Source of the DNA: CADCWK01 sp965218235
GTDB lineage: Bacteria > Chloroflexota > Chloroflexia > Thermomicrobiales > UBA6265
Assembly (NCBI GenBank): GCA_965218235.1
Contig: OZ244595.1
Location: forward strand, 248,001-312,000
Reading direction: 5' to 3'
Length of the DNA stretch: 64,000 bases
The notes beneath the pieces were generated by a model that saw only the letters and a program-made list of their open reading frames with translations, did no database searches and was not told where the DNA came from. Both the position numbers and the translations under genes were made by a program. Below, piece by piece: positions 53,840 to 62,705 of this stretch (positions are counted from its first letter, which is position 1; the number at the start of each line of letters is the position of its first letter).

Positions 53840-54088
53840 ATGCGCAACGTCGTCGTTTCCGAGTTCATGTCCCTCGATGGCGTCATGGAGGCGCTGAACG
53901 TCTGGCGCTTCCCCGTTCATGTCCCTCGATGGCGTCATGGAGGCGCTGAACGTCTGGCGCTTCCCCTTCTGGCATGAGGGCATGGGCGCCTACAACTACA
54001 ACGAGCGCTTCCACAACGAGCCAACGAGCGCTTCGAAAGCGACGCCCTGCTGCTCAGCTGGGTGACACCAGGAAGCGTTGAGCGGTAG
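53840..54088 (+). pseudogene. Broken dihydrofolate-reductase-family gene with tandem duplications
   Basis: ATG 53840 behind CAGGAGAG opens MRNVVVSEFMSLDGVMEA, the start of a DHFR-family protein. Then a 52-bp tandem duplication (53863-53914 / 53915-53966) shifts the frame and leads to a stop at 53977. A second, 23-base duplication (ACGAGCGCTTC at 54001 and 54024) follows; the remnant NERFESDALLLSWVTPG ends at TAG 54086-54088. Even without the insertions only about 57 residues remain of about 190. Clearly a decayed gene. Confidence 0.85.
53863..53966 (+). repeat. 52-bp perfect tandem duplication
   Basis: Two identical adjacent units, 53863-53914 and 53915-53966. Length is not a multiple of three, so it alters the reading frame of the DHFR-like gene in which it lies. 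Confidence 0.95.
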
Positions 54089-54124
54089 CCGATTCACGGA
54101 CCCACCAGGAAAGGACGCCGGAGC

Positions 54125-54610
54125 ATGAGCGCAATCACCTCCAGAGACACGACTGACACTATCGGTACCAGGACGCGCGGACGGTTCGCGCTCGTCGGGC
54201 TGGCGACCACGCTGACCGCCGTCGTCGCGAACGCGCTGGTCTACTTCGCGGGCAGCGCCGTGGTCTCGTACGACCCGGACTTCATCATCTTCCAGAACGT
54301 GTCGCCGACGATCATCTTCACCGTCTTCCCGGCGATCATTGCGGTCCTGCTCTATGGGCTCCTGCGGCGCTTCACGGCCCAACCGGAGCGACTCTTTACG
54401 ATCATCGCGCTGTTCGTCCTGCTGGCCTCGTTCATCCCCGACCTGACCTATATCCCGTCCGTCGAGGGAGCCTCGGTAGGGCAGACGACGATCCTGCTCC
54501 TGATGCATGTCGTCGCGGCCGTCGTGATCGTCGGGATGCTGACCAGACTCGCGCCAGGAACCAGTCGTCGCCGGACACGATCGTCCTCGCAACTGGTTCC
54601 GACGCGGTAA
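54125..54610 (+). CDS. DUF6069-like four-helix membrane protein
   Basis: A 161-residue membrane protein with about four hydrophobic helices (about 20-44, 60-80, 88-105, 118-140) and short basic ends. Resembles DUF6069 family proteins of unknown function. ATG preceded by GGAAAGGACGCCGGAGC. In the accessory cluster of small genes. Confidence 0.8.
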   Translation: MSAITSRDTTDTIGTRTRGRFALVGLATTLTAVVANALVYFAGSAVVSYDPDFIIFQNVSPTIIFTVFPAIIAVLLYGLLRRFTAQPERLFTIIALFVLLASFIPDLTYIPSVEGASVGQTTILLLMHVVAAVVIVGMLTRLAPGTSRRRTRSSSQLVPTR

Positions 54611-54820
54611 CACGGTCATTTCGGGGCTGCACGCTACGTCAGCGACGGCAAGACCGGCCGAAGCCGGTTCCAGCTCCGCGCGTGCGCGTGCGGCCACGGC
54701 CGACCCGACGCAGTGACATGGGCGCCGCACTCAGCGAGAAGCGCCAGTCCGACAGCGAAGAGTCTCGCGGTGGTCCCCAGTCCGTACCCGCCCCAATCAT
54801 CCGCACTTGAGGAGAGCAAC

Positions 54821-55396
54821 ATGACCGCTACCTACACCTTCGACGTCTTCTCCAGTCTCGACGGCTTTGGCTCCACCAACGGCGACTGGACCGGTTACTG
54901 GGGCAAGCAGGGACCTGAGCTGCTTGGCCACCGCCTCGCCTTGTACAGTGCGGAGCAGCGGATGGTCTTCGGGGCCACCACCTTTCGTCAATTCGTGGAC
55001 ATGCTGGCCACGAGCACCGAGGAGTCCGAGGTCCGTGACCCGTGGGTCTCCAGGATGAGGAGCCTGCCGGCAACGGTGGTGTCGACGACACTGGAAGGTC
55101 CCCTCGACTGGCCGGACGCGACCGTCGTGCGCGGCGACGCCATCGACATCGTCGCCCGACTCAAGGAGGAGTCCGCGGTGCCGTTGCGCTCGCACGGCAG
55201 CCTGTCGCTGAACCGGGCGCTGATGGCTGCCGGTCTGGTCGACCGTGTCCAGGTAACGGTCTTCCCGGTGATCACCGGGAAGACCGGAGAGGCCCCGATC
55301 TTCCACGGCGCGGCCGACTTCGACCTTGAGCTGGTCGAGAACCGGACGCTCGACGGCCACATCCAGCAACTCATCTACCGGCCGACCCTGCATTGA
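54821..55396 (+). CDS. Dihydrofolate-reductase-family protein
   Basis: A 191-residue RibD C-terminal-type protein: YTFDVFSSLDGFGSTNGDWT, MVFGATTFRQFVDML, LRSHGSLSLNRALMAAGLVDR, VQVTVFPVITGKTGEAPIF. ATG with GAGGAGAGCAAC upstream. Same family as 52413 and the pseudogene at 53840, but not closely similar in sequence. Confidence 0.9.
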   Translation: MTATYTFDVFSSLDGFGSTNGDWTGYWGKQGPELLGHRLALYSAEQRMVFGATTFRQFVDMLATSTEESEVRDPWVSRMRSLPATVVSTTLEGPLDWPDATVVRGDAIDIVARLKEESAVPLRSHGSLSLNRALMAAGLVDRVQVTVFPVITGKTGEAPIFHGAADFDLELVENRTLDGHIQQLIYRPTLH

Positions 55397-55453
55397 TCGG
55401 TACGGATCCGAAGAGGATCCGTCATGCCTTGAACGCCGGCACTGCTGCCTGTC

Positions 55454-55526
55454 ATGACCGCGAAGACGCCGGAGACGCGCCAGCGACGGGTCGCCAGGAC
55501 CGTCAGTTTCCTCCTGACCGGCTAAC
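55454..55526 (+). pseudogene. Fragment of a DUF1905/YdeI-type gene (3' end)
   Basis: ATGACCGCGAAGACGCCGG reads MTAKTPETRQRRVARTVSFLLTG and stop, matching the tail of the DUF1905 gene at 53179 (AKTPETRQRRIEKAVAMF). The rest of the gene is missing. It sits in front of repeat copy 2 just as the intact tail does before copy 1. Confidence 0.7.
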
Positions 55527-55543
55527 GGGCCCTTTTGGATAAA

Positions 55544-55576
55544 TCTCGAACGATCGGTCTTACCGATCGTTCGAGA
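55544..55576. terminator. Terminator-like hairpin
   Basis: Perfect 15-bp arms (55544-55558, 55562-55576), loop CTT, shortly after the DUF1905 fragment. Ends transcription from the DHFR-like gene or the lost DUF1905 gene; preceded by a CCCTTTTGG, no T-run after it. Confidence 0.6.
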
Positions 55577-55601
55577 CTCGACTGCGGGCGCCGCCGGTCA
55601 C

Positions 55602-55653
55602 ACTCCGCAATATCGAAGAAGCGCCAGTGTACGTATAGAACATATGATCCTTG
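55602..55653 (+). repeat. 52-base direct repeat, copy 2 (promoter-like)
   Basis: Same sequence as copy 1 with few differences (GTGTACGTATAGAACATATG). Contains TATGAT at 55643-55648 as a possible -10. Lies 150 bases before the PPOX-like gene. Confidence 0.85.
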
Positions 55654-55806
55654 TAAGGCCCGCCAACCCACGTCGTGGACACCTCAGAGACACTGGCTCG
55701 GTGGGCTCAGCCGCCCTGCCGAACAGACACCTGTCCCTCTCAGGCCGAGCACGCACAAACTTCGACCACGGCACCTAACGACGCACGCCATCCGGAGGAA
55801 AGCACG

Positions 55807-56265
55807 ATGTCCCGACCGATGACCGAGCAGGAACGCGACCGCTTCCTGGCCGAGCCCCACGTCGCCTTCCTGGACGATCCAGATGGCGCTCACCCCACTC
55901 ACGCCGTCCCGCTCTTCTACGACTACGCGCCGGGCAGCCCGCTGTCGCTCTTCACATGGAACCGGCACCGGCCGGCACGGAACGCCATCGTCATCGAGCC
56001 GGAGCGATACATCTGTATCACCGTGCGTCGAGAGGAGAGCCCGACCAGCTACGTGGCGGTTCGGGGGACGATTGTCCGCCGTAGTCAGCAGCCATCGGCC
56101 GAAGAGGTCTTCGCGATCGCCCGCCGCTACTCCGGGGAGGACGAGGCACGAGGCTTCACCGAGATGGTGCTGGCGAGCAACGAGACGGACCTGATCGTCT
56201 TCACGGTCCAGCCCGAACGATGGGTAACCGGTGACGCCGGCGGGATCGAGGCATCAACCGGTTGA
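55807..56265 (+). CDS. Pyridoxamine-5'-phosphate-oxidase-family (PPOX-like) protein
   Basis: A 152-residue split-barrel flavin/F420 protein: MTEQERDRFLAEPHVAFLDD, LFYDYAPGSPLSLFTW, ERYICITVRREES, SYVAVRGTIV. ATG with GGAGGAAAGC upstream. Enzyme activity unknown. The next gene begins about 90 bases later. Confidence 0.85.
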   Translation: MSRPMTEQERDRFLAEPHVAFLDDPDGAHPTHAVPLFYDYAPGSPLSLFTWNRHRPARNAIVIEPERYICITVRREESPTSYVAVRGTIVRRSQQPSAEEVFAIARRYSGEDEARGFTEMVLASNETDLIVFTVQPERWVTGDAGGIEASTG

Positions 56266-56357
56266 CCTACCCAGCAACCGACGAACCAGGACATGCCGCC
56301 TGGCCAGAAACGTACCGACGCCTCTCCGACCCACCGAATGAGTCGAAAGGACAGGAC

Positions 56358-57227
56358 ATGCCCGAGCGGGTAATCCATGCTGACGGCGTCGAGCTCGCCA
56401 CGGAGGCATTCGGCGACGCCGCGGACGAACCGGTACTCCTGATCATGGGCATGATGTCGTCGATGCTCTGGTGGCCGGACGAGTTTTGCAAGCGCCTGGC
56501 GCAGCGGGGTCGCTTCGTGATCCGGTTTGACCACCGCGATACGGGGCTCTCCACGACCTGGCCCGTCGGTTCGCCGGGCTACACCGGTGAGGAGATGGCC
56601 GACGATGCCATCCGGGTGCTGGACGGCTTCCACCTGCCAAGCGCGCATCTCGTCGGCATATCAATGGGCGGGGCACTCGCCCAGCTCGCCACGTTGCGGC
56701 ACCCGGACCGTGTCGCGACTCTGACGACGATCAGCACGTCGCCCCTTGGCGAGGACACATCCACCCTACCCGGATCGAAGCCGGACTACCTGGAACGGTC
56801 AGAGCGTCTCGGCGAACCGGACTGGTACGATCGGGTTCTAGCGATCGACCATCTGGTCGAGGACTCACGACTGACCGCCGGCTCCGCCCACCCGTTCGAT
56901 GAACCGCGCCTGCGGCGGCTGATCGAGCAGGACTACGACCGGGCGAACAGCTTCCCGAGCGTGACCAACCACACGCGACTTTCCGGCGGCGAGGTCGCCA
57001 GCGGCAGTCTGCGAACGGTCTCGGTGCCCGTCCTCGTCATTCACGGGACCGAGGACCCGCTGTTTCCGATCGAGCATGGGATTGCCCTGTCCCAAGCGGT
57101 GCGCGTGTCAACGCTCGTGCGACTCGAAGGTTCCGGTCACGAGCTCGCCGAAGGCGACTGGGACCAGATCGTCACGGCGATCATTGCCCACACCGGGAAC
57201 CGTGGCCGGAAACCCGAGTCCAGTTGA
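56358..57227 (+). CDS. Alpha/beta hydrolase (RdmC/esterase-like)
   Basis: A 289-residue hydrolase: VLLIMGMMSSMLWWPDEF, RFDHRDTGLST, LVGISMGGALAQLATLRHPD (nucleophile Ser), LVIHGTEDPLFP (acid) and GSGHELAEGD (His). Like aclacinomycin methylesterase RdmC and other lipid-like-ester hydrolases. ATG behind GAAAGGACAGGAC; may be cotranscribed with the PPOX gene. Confidence 0.9.
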   Translation: MPERVIHADGVELATEAFGDAADEPVLLIMGMMSSMLWWPDEFCKRLAQRGRFVIRFDHRDTGLSTTWPVGSPGYTGEEMADDAIRVLDGFHLPSAHLVGISMGGALAQLATLRHPDRVATLTTISTSPLGEDTSTLPGSKPDYLERSERLGEPDWYDRVLAIDHLVEDSRLTAGSAHPFDEPRLRRLIEQDYDRANSFPSVTNHTRLSGGEVASGSLRTVSVPVLVIHGTEDPLFPIEHGIALSQAVRVSTLVRLEGSGHELAEGDWDQIVTAIIAHTGNRGRKPESS

Positions 57228-57347
57228 TCGGGCTGCGGCGGACGCGGCCCTGACCTGGACAATCGACCCGGGTGGACTCCGCCACCTTCCAAGGCGACCT
57301 CCATTCTCAAGGTCAATCGACACCTCACAGCGCGCAGCCACGAGTGG

Positions 57348-57938
57348 CTAGGCGCTCCCGAAGATCAGTCCCACCGCGAAGACGACGACACCCGCTCCCG
57401 TAACCTGGATCACGGAGCTCCGCACGGACGTATCGGGGAAGTAGCGCCACCTCACCCACGCGATCGCCATCAACTCGACGACCACGACGACGATCGCCAG
57501 AACGAAGGCCGTCTGGAAATGAGAGATCAGGAACGGCAGCGAGTGACCGCCAGCCCCGATCAGCGTGCCCACGCCGGTCACGAACCCTCGCCGCCACGGT
57601 CCACCCCGACCGGTCAGCGTCCCATCGTCGGAGAGCGCCTCGGCAATGCCCATGCTGATCGCCGCGCCGAGAGCCGCCGAGAGGCCAACGAGGAGGGCGA
57701 CGTGCGACTGGCCCGTGGCGACGGCGGCAGCGAAGAGCGGTGCCAGCGTTGAGATCGAGCCGTCGGCCAGTCCCAGCAGTCCGGGCTGGACGGTCATGAG
57801 AACGAAGTGATGTTCGCTGTCCGTCCGTTGAACGCCATCGCGCCCGACCGAGCCGCTCCGATTACGCTCGACCACGCCGCTCTCTCCCCGCATTGTCCGA
57901 CCGAACCCCATTGTCGCCCAGGCGCTAACAGGACTCAT
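57348..57938 (-). CDS. VIT1/CCC1-family membrane protein
   Basis: A 196-residue protein. The first 50 residues are polar; then GLADGSISTLAPLFAAAVAT, GLSAALGAAISMGIAEALSD (family motif with Met-Gly-Ile-x-Glu) and three further helices. Likely an Fe2+/Mn2+ transporter family member. ATG 57938 gives the longest frame; a later start, for instance near LMTVQPGLLG, is possible. Convergent with the hydrolase. Confidence 0.8.
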   Translation of the reverse strand: MSPVSAWATMGFGRTMRGESGVVERNRSGSVGRDGVQRTDSEHHFVLMTVQPGLLGLADGSISTLAPLFAAAVATGQSHVALLVGLSAALGAAISMGIAEALSDDGTLTGRGGPWRRGFVTGVGTLIGAGGHSLPFLISHFQTAFVLAIVVVVVELMAIAWVRWRYFPDTSVRSSVIQVTGAGVVVFAVGLIFGSA

Positions 57939-58045
57939 TCTCGATTATGGAGAACGACAATGCAAGGGCGCGAATGGCGCTGGCAAGGTCCCGCTTGTCG
58001 ACCTTTCGGTGAACCCCGGTAGTCAACCAGTGCCAGCAAGAGACA

Positions 58046-58073
58046 CGGGGACGAGGCAAACGCCCCGTCCCCG
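58046..58073 (-). terminator. Hairpin after RNase J
   Basis: CGGGGACGAGG-CAAACG-CCCCGTCCCCG, one mismatch in the stem, about 30 bases beyond the RNase J stop. Presumed terminator. Confidence 0.6.
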
Positions 58074-58104
58074 CTTCCACTCTTCTGGACCGACGCACCG
58101 ATCG

Positions 58105-60624
58105 CTACAGCTCGGTCACGACTGGCAGGATCATTGGCCACTTCTTGTCGGTCGAGCGGCGGTAGAGCACCCGCCCGACTGATTCCTTCGTTCGCTGGAT
58201 CAGATGGCCGATCTGGACCTCGCCGCGCTGGCGGCGCTGGAGCGTCCGGCGGAGCTCGAGCTCGGCCTCACGGAGCGCGCCGTTGGCCAGTTCGGGCTTG
58301 AGGTCGCGGGCAACCAGTTCCGGGCCGGCGATCAGCTCGCCGGTCTCCCGATTGACGACCATCGTCACGACCACGACCCCGTCATCGAACAGGTGGTCCC
58401 GCTCGCGGAGTCGGTAGATCCCGCCACGATCGCCAAGACGGTCGAGCAGGAGCGAGCCGGCCGGAATCCGGGAGCGCTGGTTGGCCGAGTCCTTCGTGAA
58501 CTCGATCACGCCGCCGATCTCCGGCAGCAGCACGCGCTCGGCAGGAATCCCCGCCTCGCTCGCCAGGTCCCGGTAGAGGACCATGTGGCGATACTCGCCG
58601 TGGATCGGAACCACGTAGCGCGGCTTGAGCAGGTCGATCATCTTGCGGAGCTCGTCCCGCCCGGCGTGGCCCGAGACGTGGACGCCCCGCTCCATCGTCG
58701 AATAGACGACCCGCGCCCCCCGGCGGAACAGGTTGTTGATCGTCCGCGAGACCGTCTCCTCGTTGCCGGGGATCGGTGATGCCGAGAGCATCGCCACGTC
58801 GCCCTTGGAGATCCGGATCTTGGGATGCTCGCCGGATGCAATCCGGGCCAGCGCCGCGGACGCCTCGCCCTGTGAGCCGGTGATGACGAGGACCCGCTGC
58901 TGCCGCGGGAGGCGGAGAACCTCGTCCAGCGGCATCAGGAGGCCTTCAGGCGGATCGAGGTAGCCGAGGTCGCGGGCGACCTGAGCGTTCTGCTCCATGC
59001 TCCGCCCAGCGACCGCCACCTTGCGGCCGTGGCGGTGAGCCGCCCGGAGCGCCATGTGGATCCGGCTGATGTTGGAGGCGAAGGTCGCGATCAGGACCAT
59101 GCCTCTGGCGTCCCCGATCACCTCATCCATCGTGTCCATCACGACCCGCTCGGACGGCGTCGACCCCTCGTTCTCGACCCGGACGGTGTCGGAGAACAGG
59201 GCCAGGACGCCCTCCTGCCCGAGCTGGCGCAGGCGGCGCTCGTCGGTCGGTGGGCCCATGACGGGAGTCGGGTCGAACTTGAAGTCGGCCGTGTCGACGA
59301 TCGTGCCGACCGGCGAATGGACCGCGATCGCGTTCGTGTCCGGGATCGAGTGCGTGACGTGAATGAACTCGGCCTCGAGCGCCCCGAACTGATAGCGCTG
59401 ATTCGGGACGACCGGGATCAGCTTGACCAGCTTCTCGAGGCGGTGCTCCTCCAGCTTGCGCTCGATCAGACCGATCGACAGCGGCGAGCCGTAGATCGGG
59501 ATCGGGGCCACGTCGGCGAACTGCGGGATGATGTACGGCAGAGCTCCGATGTGATCCTCGTGGGCGTGGGTGATCAGAATGCCACGGAGGTTGCCGAGGT
59601 GGTTCCGGACGTAGGAGGCGTCCGGCACGATCAGGTCGATCCCGCGCTGCTCCTCTTCCGGGAACTTGCCGCCGCAGTCGAGCAGGATGATGTCCCGCTC
59701 GTACTCGACCATCGTCATGTTCTTGCCGACCTCGCCAACGCCGCCGAGCGGGACGACGCGGAGCTTGCCGGCTGGAGCAACCTGTGAGGTCTCAAGGGAG
59801 AGTGCCTGGCCGCGACGGTCGCTGCCACTTCGACGCGGGCCGGGCTGCGAGCCATCGGGCGCGTGCTGCGGGTTGGCATGGTGCCCCGTCGGACGGCGCG
59901 TCTCCGATCCAGAACCGTCTGGCTGACGGTTCCGCCCGCTGGCGTTGCCGCCGCCGCGCTGACCGGACCGCTGGCCGGTCTGACTGCTCTGCCCCTGTCG
60001 TTGCCGCGGCTGGTTACCCGGAGCGGTACTCACCCCCGTCGCGTCGGTCACGGCATCGGCAACCGGCCGTTGTCCACCCATGATCCGTTGCTGGCCGGGC
60101 CGCCGCTGACCACCCTTGGGCGGGCGTTGACCGCGCTGCTGACGCTGTCCGCTCCCGTCCTGGGAGTCGACCGCATTGCCTGGCTCCGGGCGGCTGCCCC
60201 GACCGCCGGCGTTTCCCGACGACTGCCGGGGGCGGTTCGGCTCGTAGCGGGGCTCGGCCTCCTCGTCCCGCTGGGGCCGGCGGTGCCCACTGGGCGGCGT
60301 CGGACGCCGTCCGCCACCTCCACGGTTGCCGCCGGCGTTCCTACCCTGACCGTTGCCACCCTGCTCGCGGGGCTGACGATTGCCGCGCTGGCCGGAATCG
60401 TCGCCTCGTTGGGCCGCTGGCGCGGTAGTCTCGCTGACATCGGCGTTCTGGCCGCCCTGAGGCTGACCCTCGGGGCGCGATCCCCGGTTGGAAGGCCGGC
60501 GCCGGCGCCGGTTGCCGCCGCTGGAACGCGGCTCGGAGCCGCCTTCGCCGCGGGCGGCATCGGCGGTACCCTGCGGGTCGCCCGAAGACGCCCGACGCTC
60601 CTGGTCGTACTGATTGTCTGTCAC
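58105..60624 (-). CDS. rnj: Ribonuclease J with long Arg/Gly/Gln-rich N-terminal extension
   Basis: An 839-residue protein. The C-terminal 553 residues are a complete RNase J: beta-lactamase fold with HAHEDH (His353-His358), the SGHAGRDELRKMI and VPIHGEYRHM motifs of the beta-CASP domain, and a C-terminal domain. RNase J has 5'-3' exo- and endonuclease activities in mRNA decay and rRNA maturation. The first ~286 residues are disordered, rich in Arg, Gly, Gln, Pro with many RGG/RG repeats (GGNRGGGGRRP, GQRSGQRGGGN). GTG 60624 is taken, with AGGGACACAAT upstream; a longer frame to 60651 adds nine residues. Confidence 0.93.
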   Translation of the reverse strand: MTDNQYDQERRASSGDPQGTADAARGEGGSEPRSSGGNRRRRRPSNRGSRPEGQPQGGQNADVSETTAPAAQRGDDSGQRGNRQPREQGGNGQGRNAGGNRGGGGRRPTPPSGHRRPQRDEEAEPRYEPNRPRQSSGNAGGRGSRPEPGNAVDSQDGSGQRQQRGQRPPKGGQRRPGQQRIMGGQRPVADAVTDATGVSTAPGNQPRQRQGQSSQTGQRSGQRGGGNASGRNRQPDGSGSETRRPTGHHANPQHAPDGSQPGPRRSGSDRRGQALSLETSQVAPAGKLRVVPLGGVGEVGKNMTMVEYERDIILLDCGGKFPEEEQRGIDLIVPDASYVRNHLGNLRGILITHAHEDHIGALPYIIPQFADVAPIPIYGSPLSIGLIERKLEEHRLEKLVKLIPVVPNQRYQFGALEAEFIHVTHSIPDTNAIAVHSPVGTIVDTADFKFDPTPVMGPPTDERRLRQLGQEGVLALFSDTVRVENEGSTPSERVVMDTMDEVIGDARGMVLIATFASNISRIHMALRAAHRHGRKVAVAGRSMEQNAQVARDLGYLDPPEGLLMPLDEVLRLPRQQRVLVITGSQGEASAALARIASGEHPKIRISKGDVAMLSASPIPGNEETVSRTINNLFRRGARVVYSTMERGVHVSGHAGRDELRKMIDLLKPRYVVPIHGEYRHMVLYRDLASEAGIPAERVLLPEIGGVIEFTKDSANQRSRIPAGSLLLDRLGDRGGIYRLRERDHLFDDGVVVVTMVVNRETGELIAGPELVARDLKPELANGALREAELELRRTLQRRQRGEVQIGHLIQRTKESVGRVLYRRSTDKKWPMILPVVTEL

Positions 60625-61060
60625 ATTGTGTCCCTGTATATAGCCTGCCACGGCTCATGCGCCGTTCGGCGGCTGCTCGTGAATTGGACCGGCAAGGCCT
60701 TTTGGCCGGTGTATGCCGGGATGTCTCGAATCCGGTCTTGTGGTCTGGCACGGCGAGCAGCCCGAACGCAGGGTGTTGCGCTTCCATGTCGGAAGAGCAG
60801 GCACCCAAACGCCGGTGAATCGCAAAGCACTGTGTTTCGATGGGGCCGCTAATGCGCCTGAGCGGATCGGGCGGCTTCCAGTACGGAATCGTTGGCCCGT
60901 CGTGTCGGAATGACGCATCAGGTGGGACGCCACCTGACCGGTGGGACGGCGCGACGAATGCGGTTGCAATCCGCCAAAGGCCGTGCCGGGTTCGAGACGG
61001 TGGTGAAAGGGTGCGGACAGAACTCGACGATGTCCGAGCCGTGGCCATGCACCTGTAATC
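60625..61060 (-). promoter_or_regulatory. Long 5' leader of RNase J
   Basis: About 435 bases between the predicted transcript start and the RNase J start codon, on the minus strand. No convincing coding frame or known riboswitch seen. RNase mRNAs often carry long leaders for self-control; here it is only a suggestion. Confidence 0.4.
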
Positions 61061-61066
61061 CTCTGC

Positions 61067-61096
61067 ATTATACCGCGTCCGGACCTTAAGCGTCAT
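61067..61096 (-). promoter_or_regulatory. Promoter with perfect TATAAT reading toward RNase J
   Basis: TATAAT (61072-61067) and ATGACG (61096-61091), 18 bases apart, on the minus strand. Strong -10, moderate -35. Predicted start near 61060. Confidence 0.6.
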
Positions 61097-61255
61097 CGGA
61101 GATCGTCGGTGGCGCCAATCCGGCGTTCCATTTGCTCAAACGGCAGCTGCGGCAGCTGCGGCCAGCAGCCATGGTGGCATACGGAGAACGTATCACGTGA
61201 AACAATCGGGCAACCTGCCTAAAGCATTCGCGCTGCCGAGCAGGCGAGGGAAACC

Positions 61256-62680
61256 ATGAGCGAGATGAATCGGGTAGTCGTCGTCGGGTCGGGGCCGAAC
61301 GGGTTGTCGGCGGCGATCGCACTGGCGCAGGCCGGGCGGAGCGTCACCGTCTATGAGGCCGCTCCGACGCCAGGCGGGGGGGCGAGAACGGCGCATCTGA
61401 CCCTGCCGGGGTTCCGCCACGATGTCTGCAGCACGATCCACGCGCTGGCGCCGTCGTCACCGTTCCTCTCGACACTGGATCTGGAGCGATTCGGTCTCGA
61501 ATGGGTGCGACCTGTTCTACCCCTGGCGCACCCACTCGACGATGGGACAGCGGTCGTCCTGCACCGCTCGGTCGAAGAGACCGCCGACCAGTTCGGCGCG
61601 ATCGACGCCGACGCCTACCGCCGCCTGATCGGCCCCTTGGCGGCCAGGACAGGGACGCTCTGGGAGATGTTCCTCGGCCCGATCCAGGGCTCGTTCCGGC
61701 ATCCCGTCCTTGCGGCCCAGTTCGGTGCGCGCGGTCTCTGGCCCGCCCCGACGCTGGCTCGGGCGCGGTTCCACTCCCCTCGGGCCCAGGCGCTGCTGGC
61801 AGGCAACGCCGCCCACTCGGTCCTCGACCTCCGCGAACCGGCAACCAGTTCGGTCGCGTTGATGCTTATGCTCGCGGGTCACGCCGACGGCTGGCCCTTC
61901 GCTCGAGGCGGCTCGCAGGCACTGATCGACGCGATGGCGGCACTGCTTCGGGAGCTGGGCGGAACGATCGTGACGGATCACCCGGTTCGGTCGCTGCGGG
62001 AGTTCCCCGACGACGCGACGGTTGTCTTCGATCTAACGCCACGCCAGATCGTCGAGATCGCGGGAGACGACCTTCCAGCCCGCTACCGGCGCCAGCTCGG
62101 CCGGTTCCGTTACGGCGCCTCGGCCTTCAAGCTGGACTGGGCCCTGGACGATCCGATCCCGTGGACCGCACCGGATGTCCGCCGGGCCGGAACCGTCCAC
62201 CTGGGTGGAGCGCTGGAGGAGATCGTCGCCTCCGAAGCCATCATGGCCCGCGGCGGTGAGTCGCGGCGTCCGTTCGTTCTGCTCACACAATCGACGATCG
62301 CCGACCCGAGCCGGGCCCCGGCTGGGAAGCACATCGCCTGGGCGTACTGCCACGTCCCGTCCGGTTCGACGGTGGACATGACCGACCGGATCGAGGCGCA
62401 GGTCGAGCGGTTCGCGCCCGGCTTCCGGGACCTGATCATCGGTCGCAGCGTCACGCGGCCGGATGACTGGTCCCGCTACAACGAGAACTATGTCGGCGGA
62501 GACATCAACGGTGGACGGCAGGATCTGCGGCAGCAATTCACCCGGCCGGTCCCGCGGCTCAACCCCTATTCCACCCCGAATCCACGCCTGTTCATCTGCT
62601 CAGCCTCGACCCCACCCGGCGGCGGGATCCACGGGATGAGCGGGTTTCACGGGGCACAGGCGGCCCTCCGGCGGCGCTGA
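61256..62680 (+). CDS. NAD(P)/FAD-dependent oxidoreductase (phytoene-desaturase-like)
   Basis: A 474-residue flavoprotein: the dinucleotide-binding VVVVGSGPNGLSAAIALAQA and YEAAPTPGGGARTAH follow the CrtI/MAO-like pattern, and the C-terminal SASTPPGGGIHGMSGFHGAQ is the second FAD site. Family includes phytoene desaturases and related enzymes of unknown substrate; a real carotenoid role is not supported as no crtB or crtE is near. ATG 61256, weak ribosome binding site GCGAGGGAAACC. Confidence 0.88.
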   Translation: MSEMNRVVVVGSGPNGLSAAIALAQAGRSVTVYEAAPTPGGGARTAHLTLPGFRHDVCSTIHALAPSSPFLSTLDLERFGLEWVRPVLPLAHPLDDGTAVVLHRSVEETADQFGAIDADAYRRLIGPLAARTGTLWEMFLGPIQGSFRHPVLAAQFGARGLWPAPTLARARFHSPRAQALLAGNAAHSVLDLREPATSSVALMLMLAGHADGWPFARGGSQALIDAMAALLRELGGTIVTDHPVRSLREFPDDATVVFDLTPRQIVEIAGDDLPARYRRQLGRFRYGASAFKLDWALDDPIPWTAPDVRRAGTVHLGGALEEIVASEAIMARGGESRRPFVLLTQSTIADPSRAPAGKHIAWAYCHVPSGSTVDMTDRIEAQVERFAPGFRDLIIGRSVTRPDDWSRYNENYVGGDINGGRQDLRQQFTRPVPRLNPYSTPNPRLFICSASTPPGGGIHGMSGFHGAQAALRRR

Positions 62681-62705
62681 CCGCGAGAGCGAACAGGGGC
62701 GCCGG

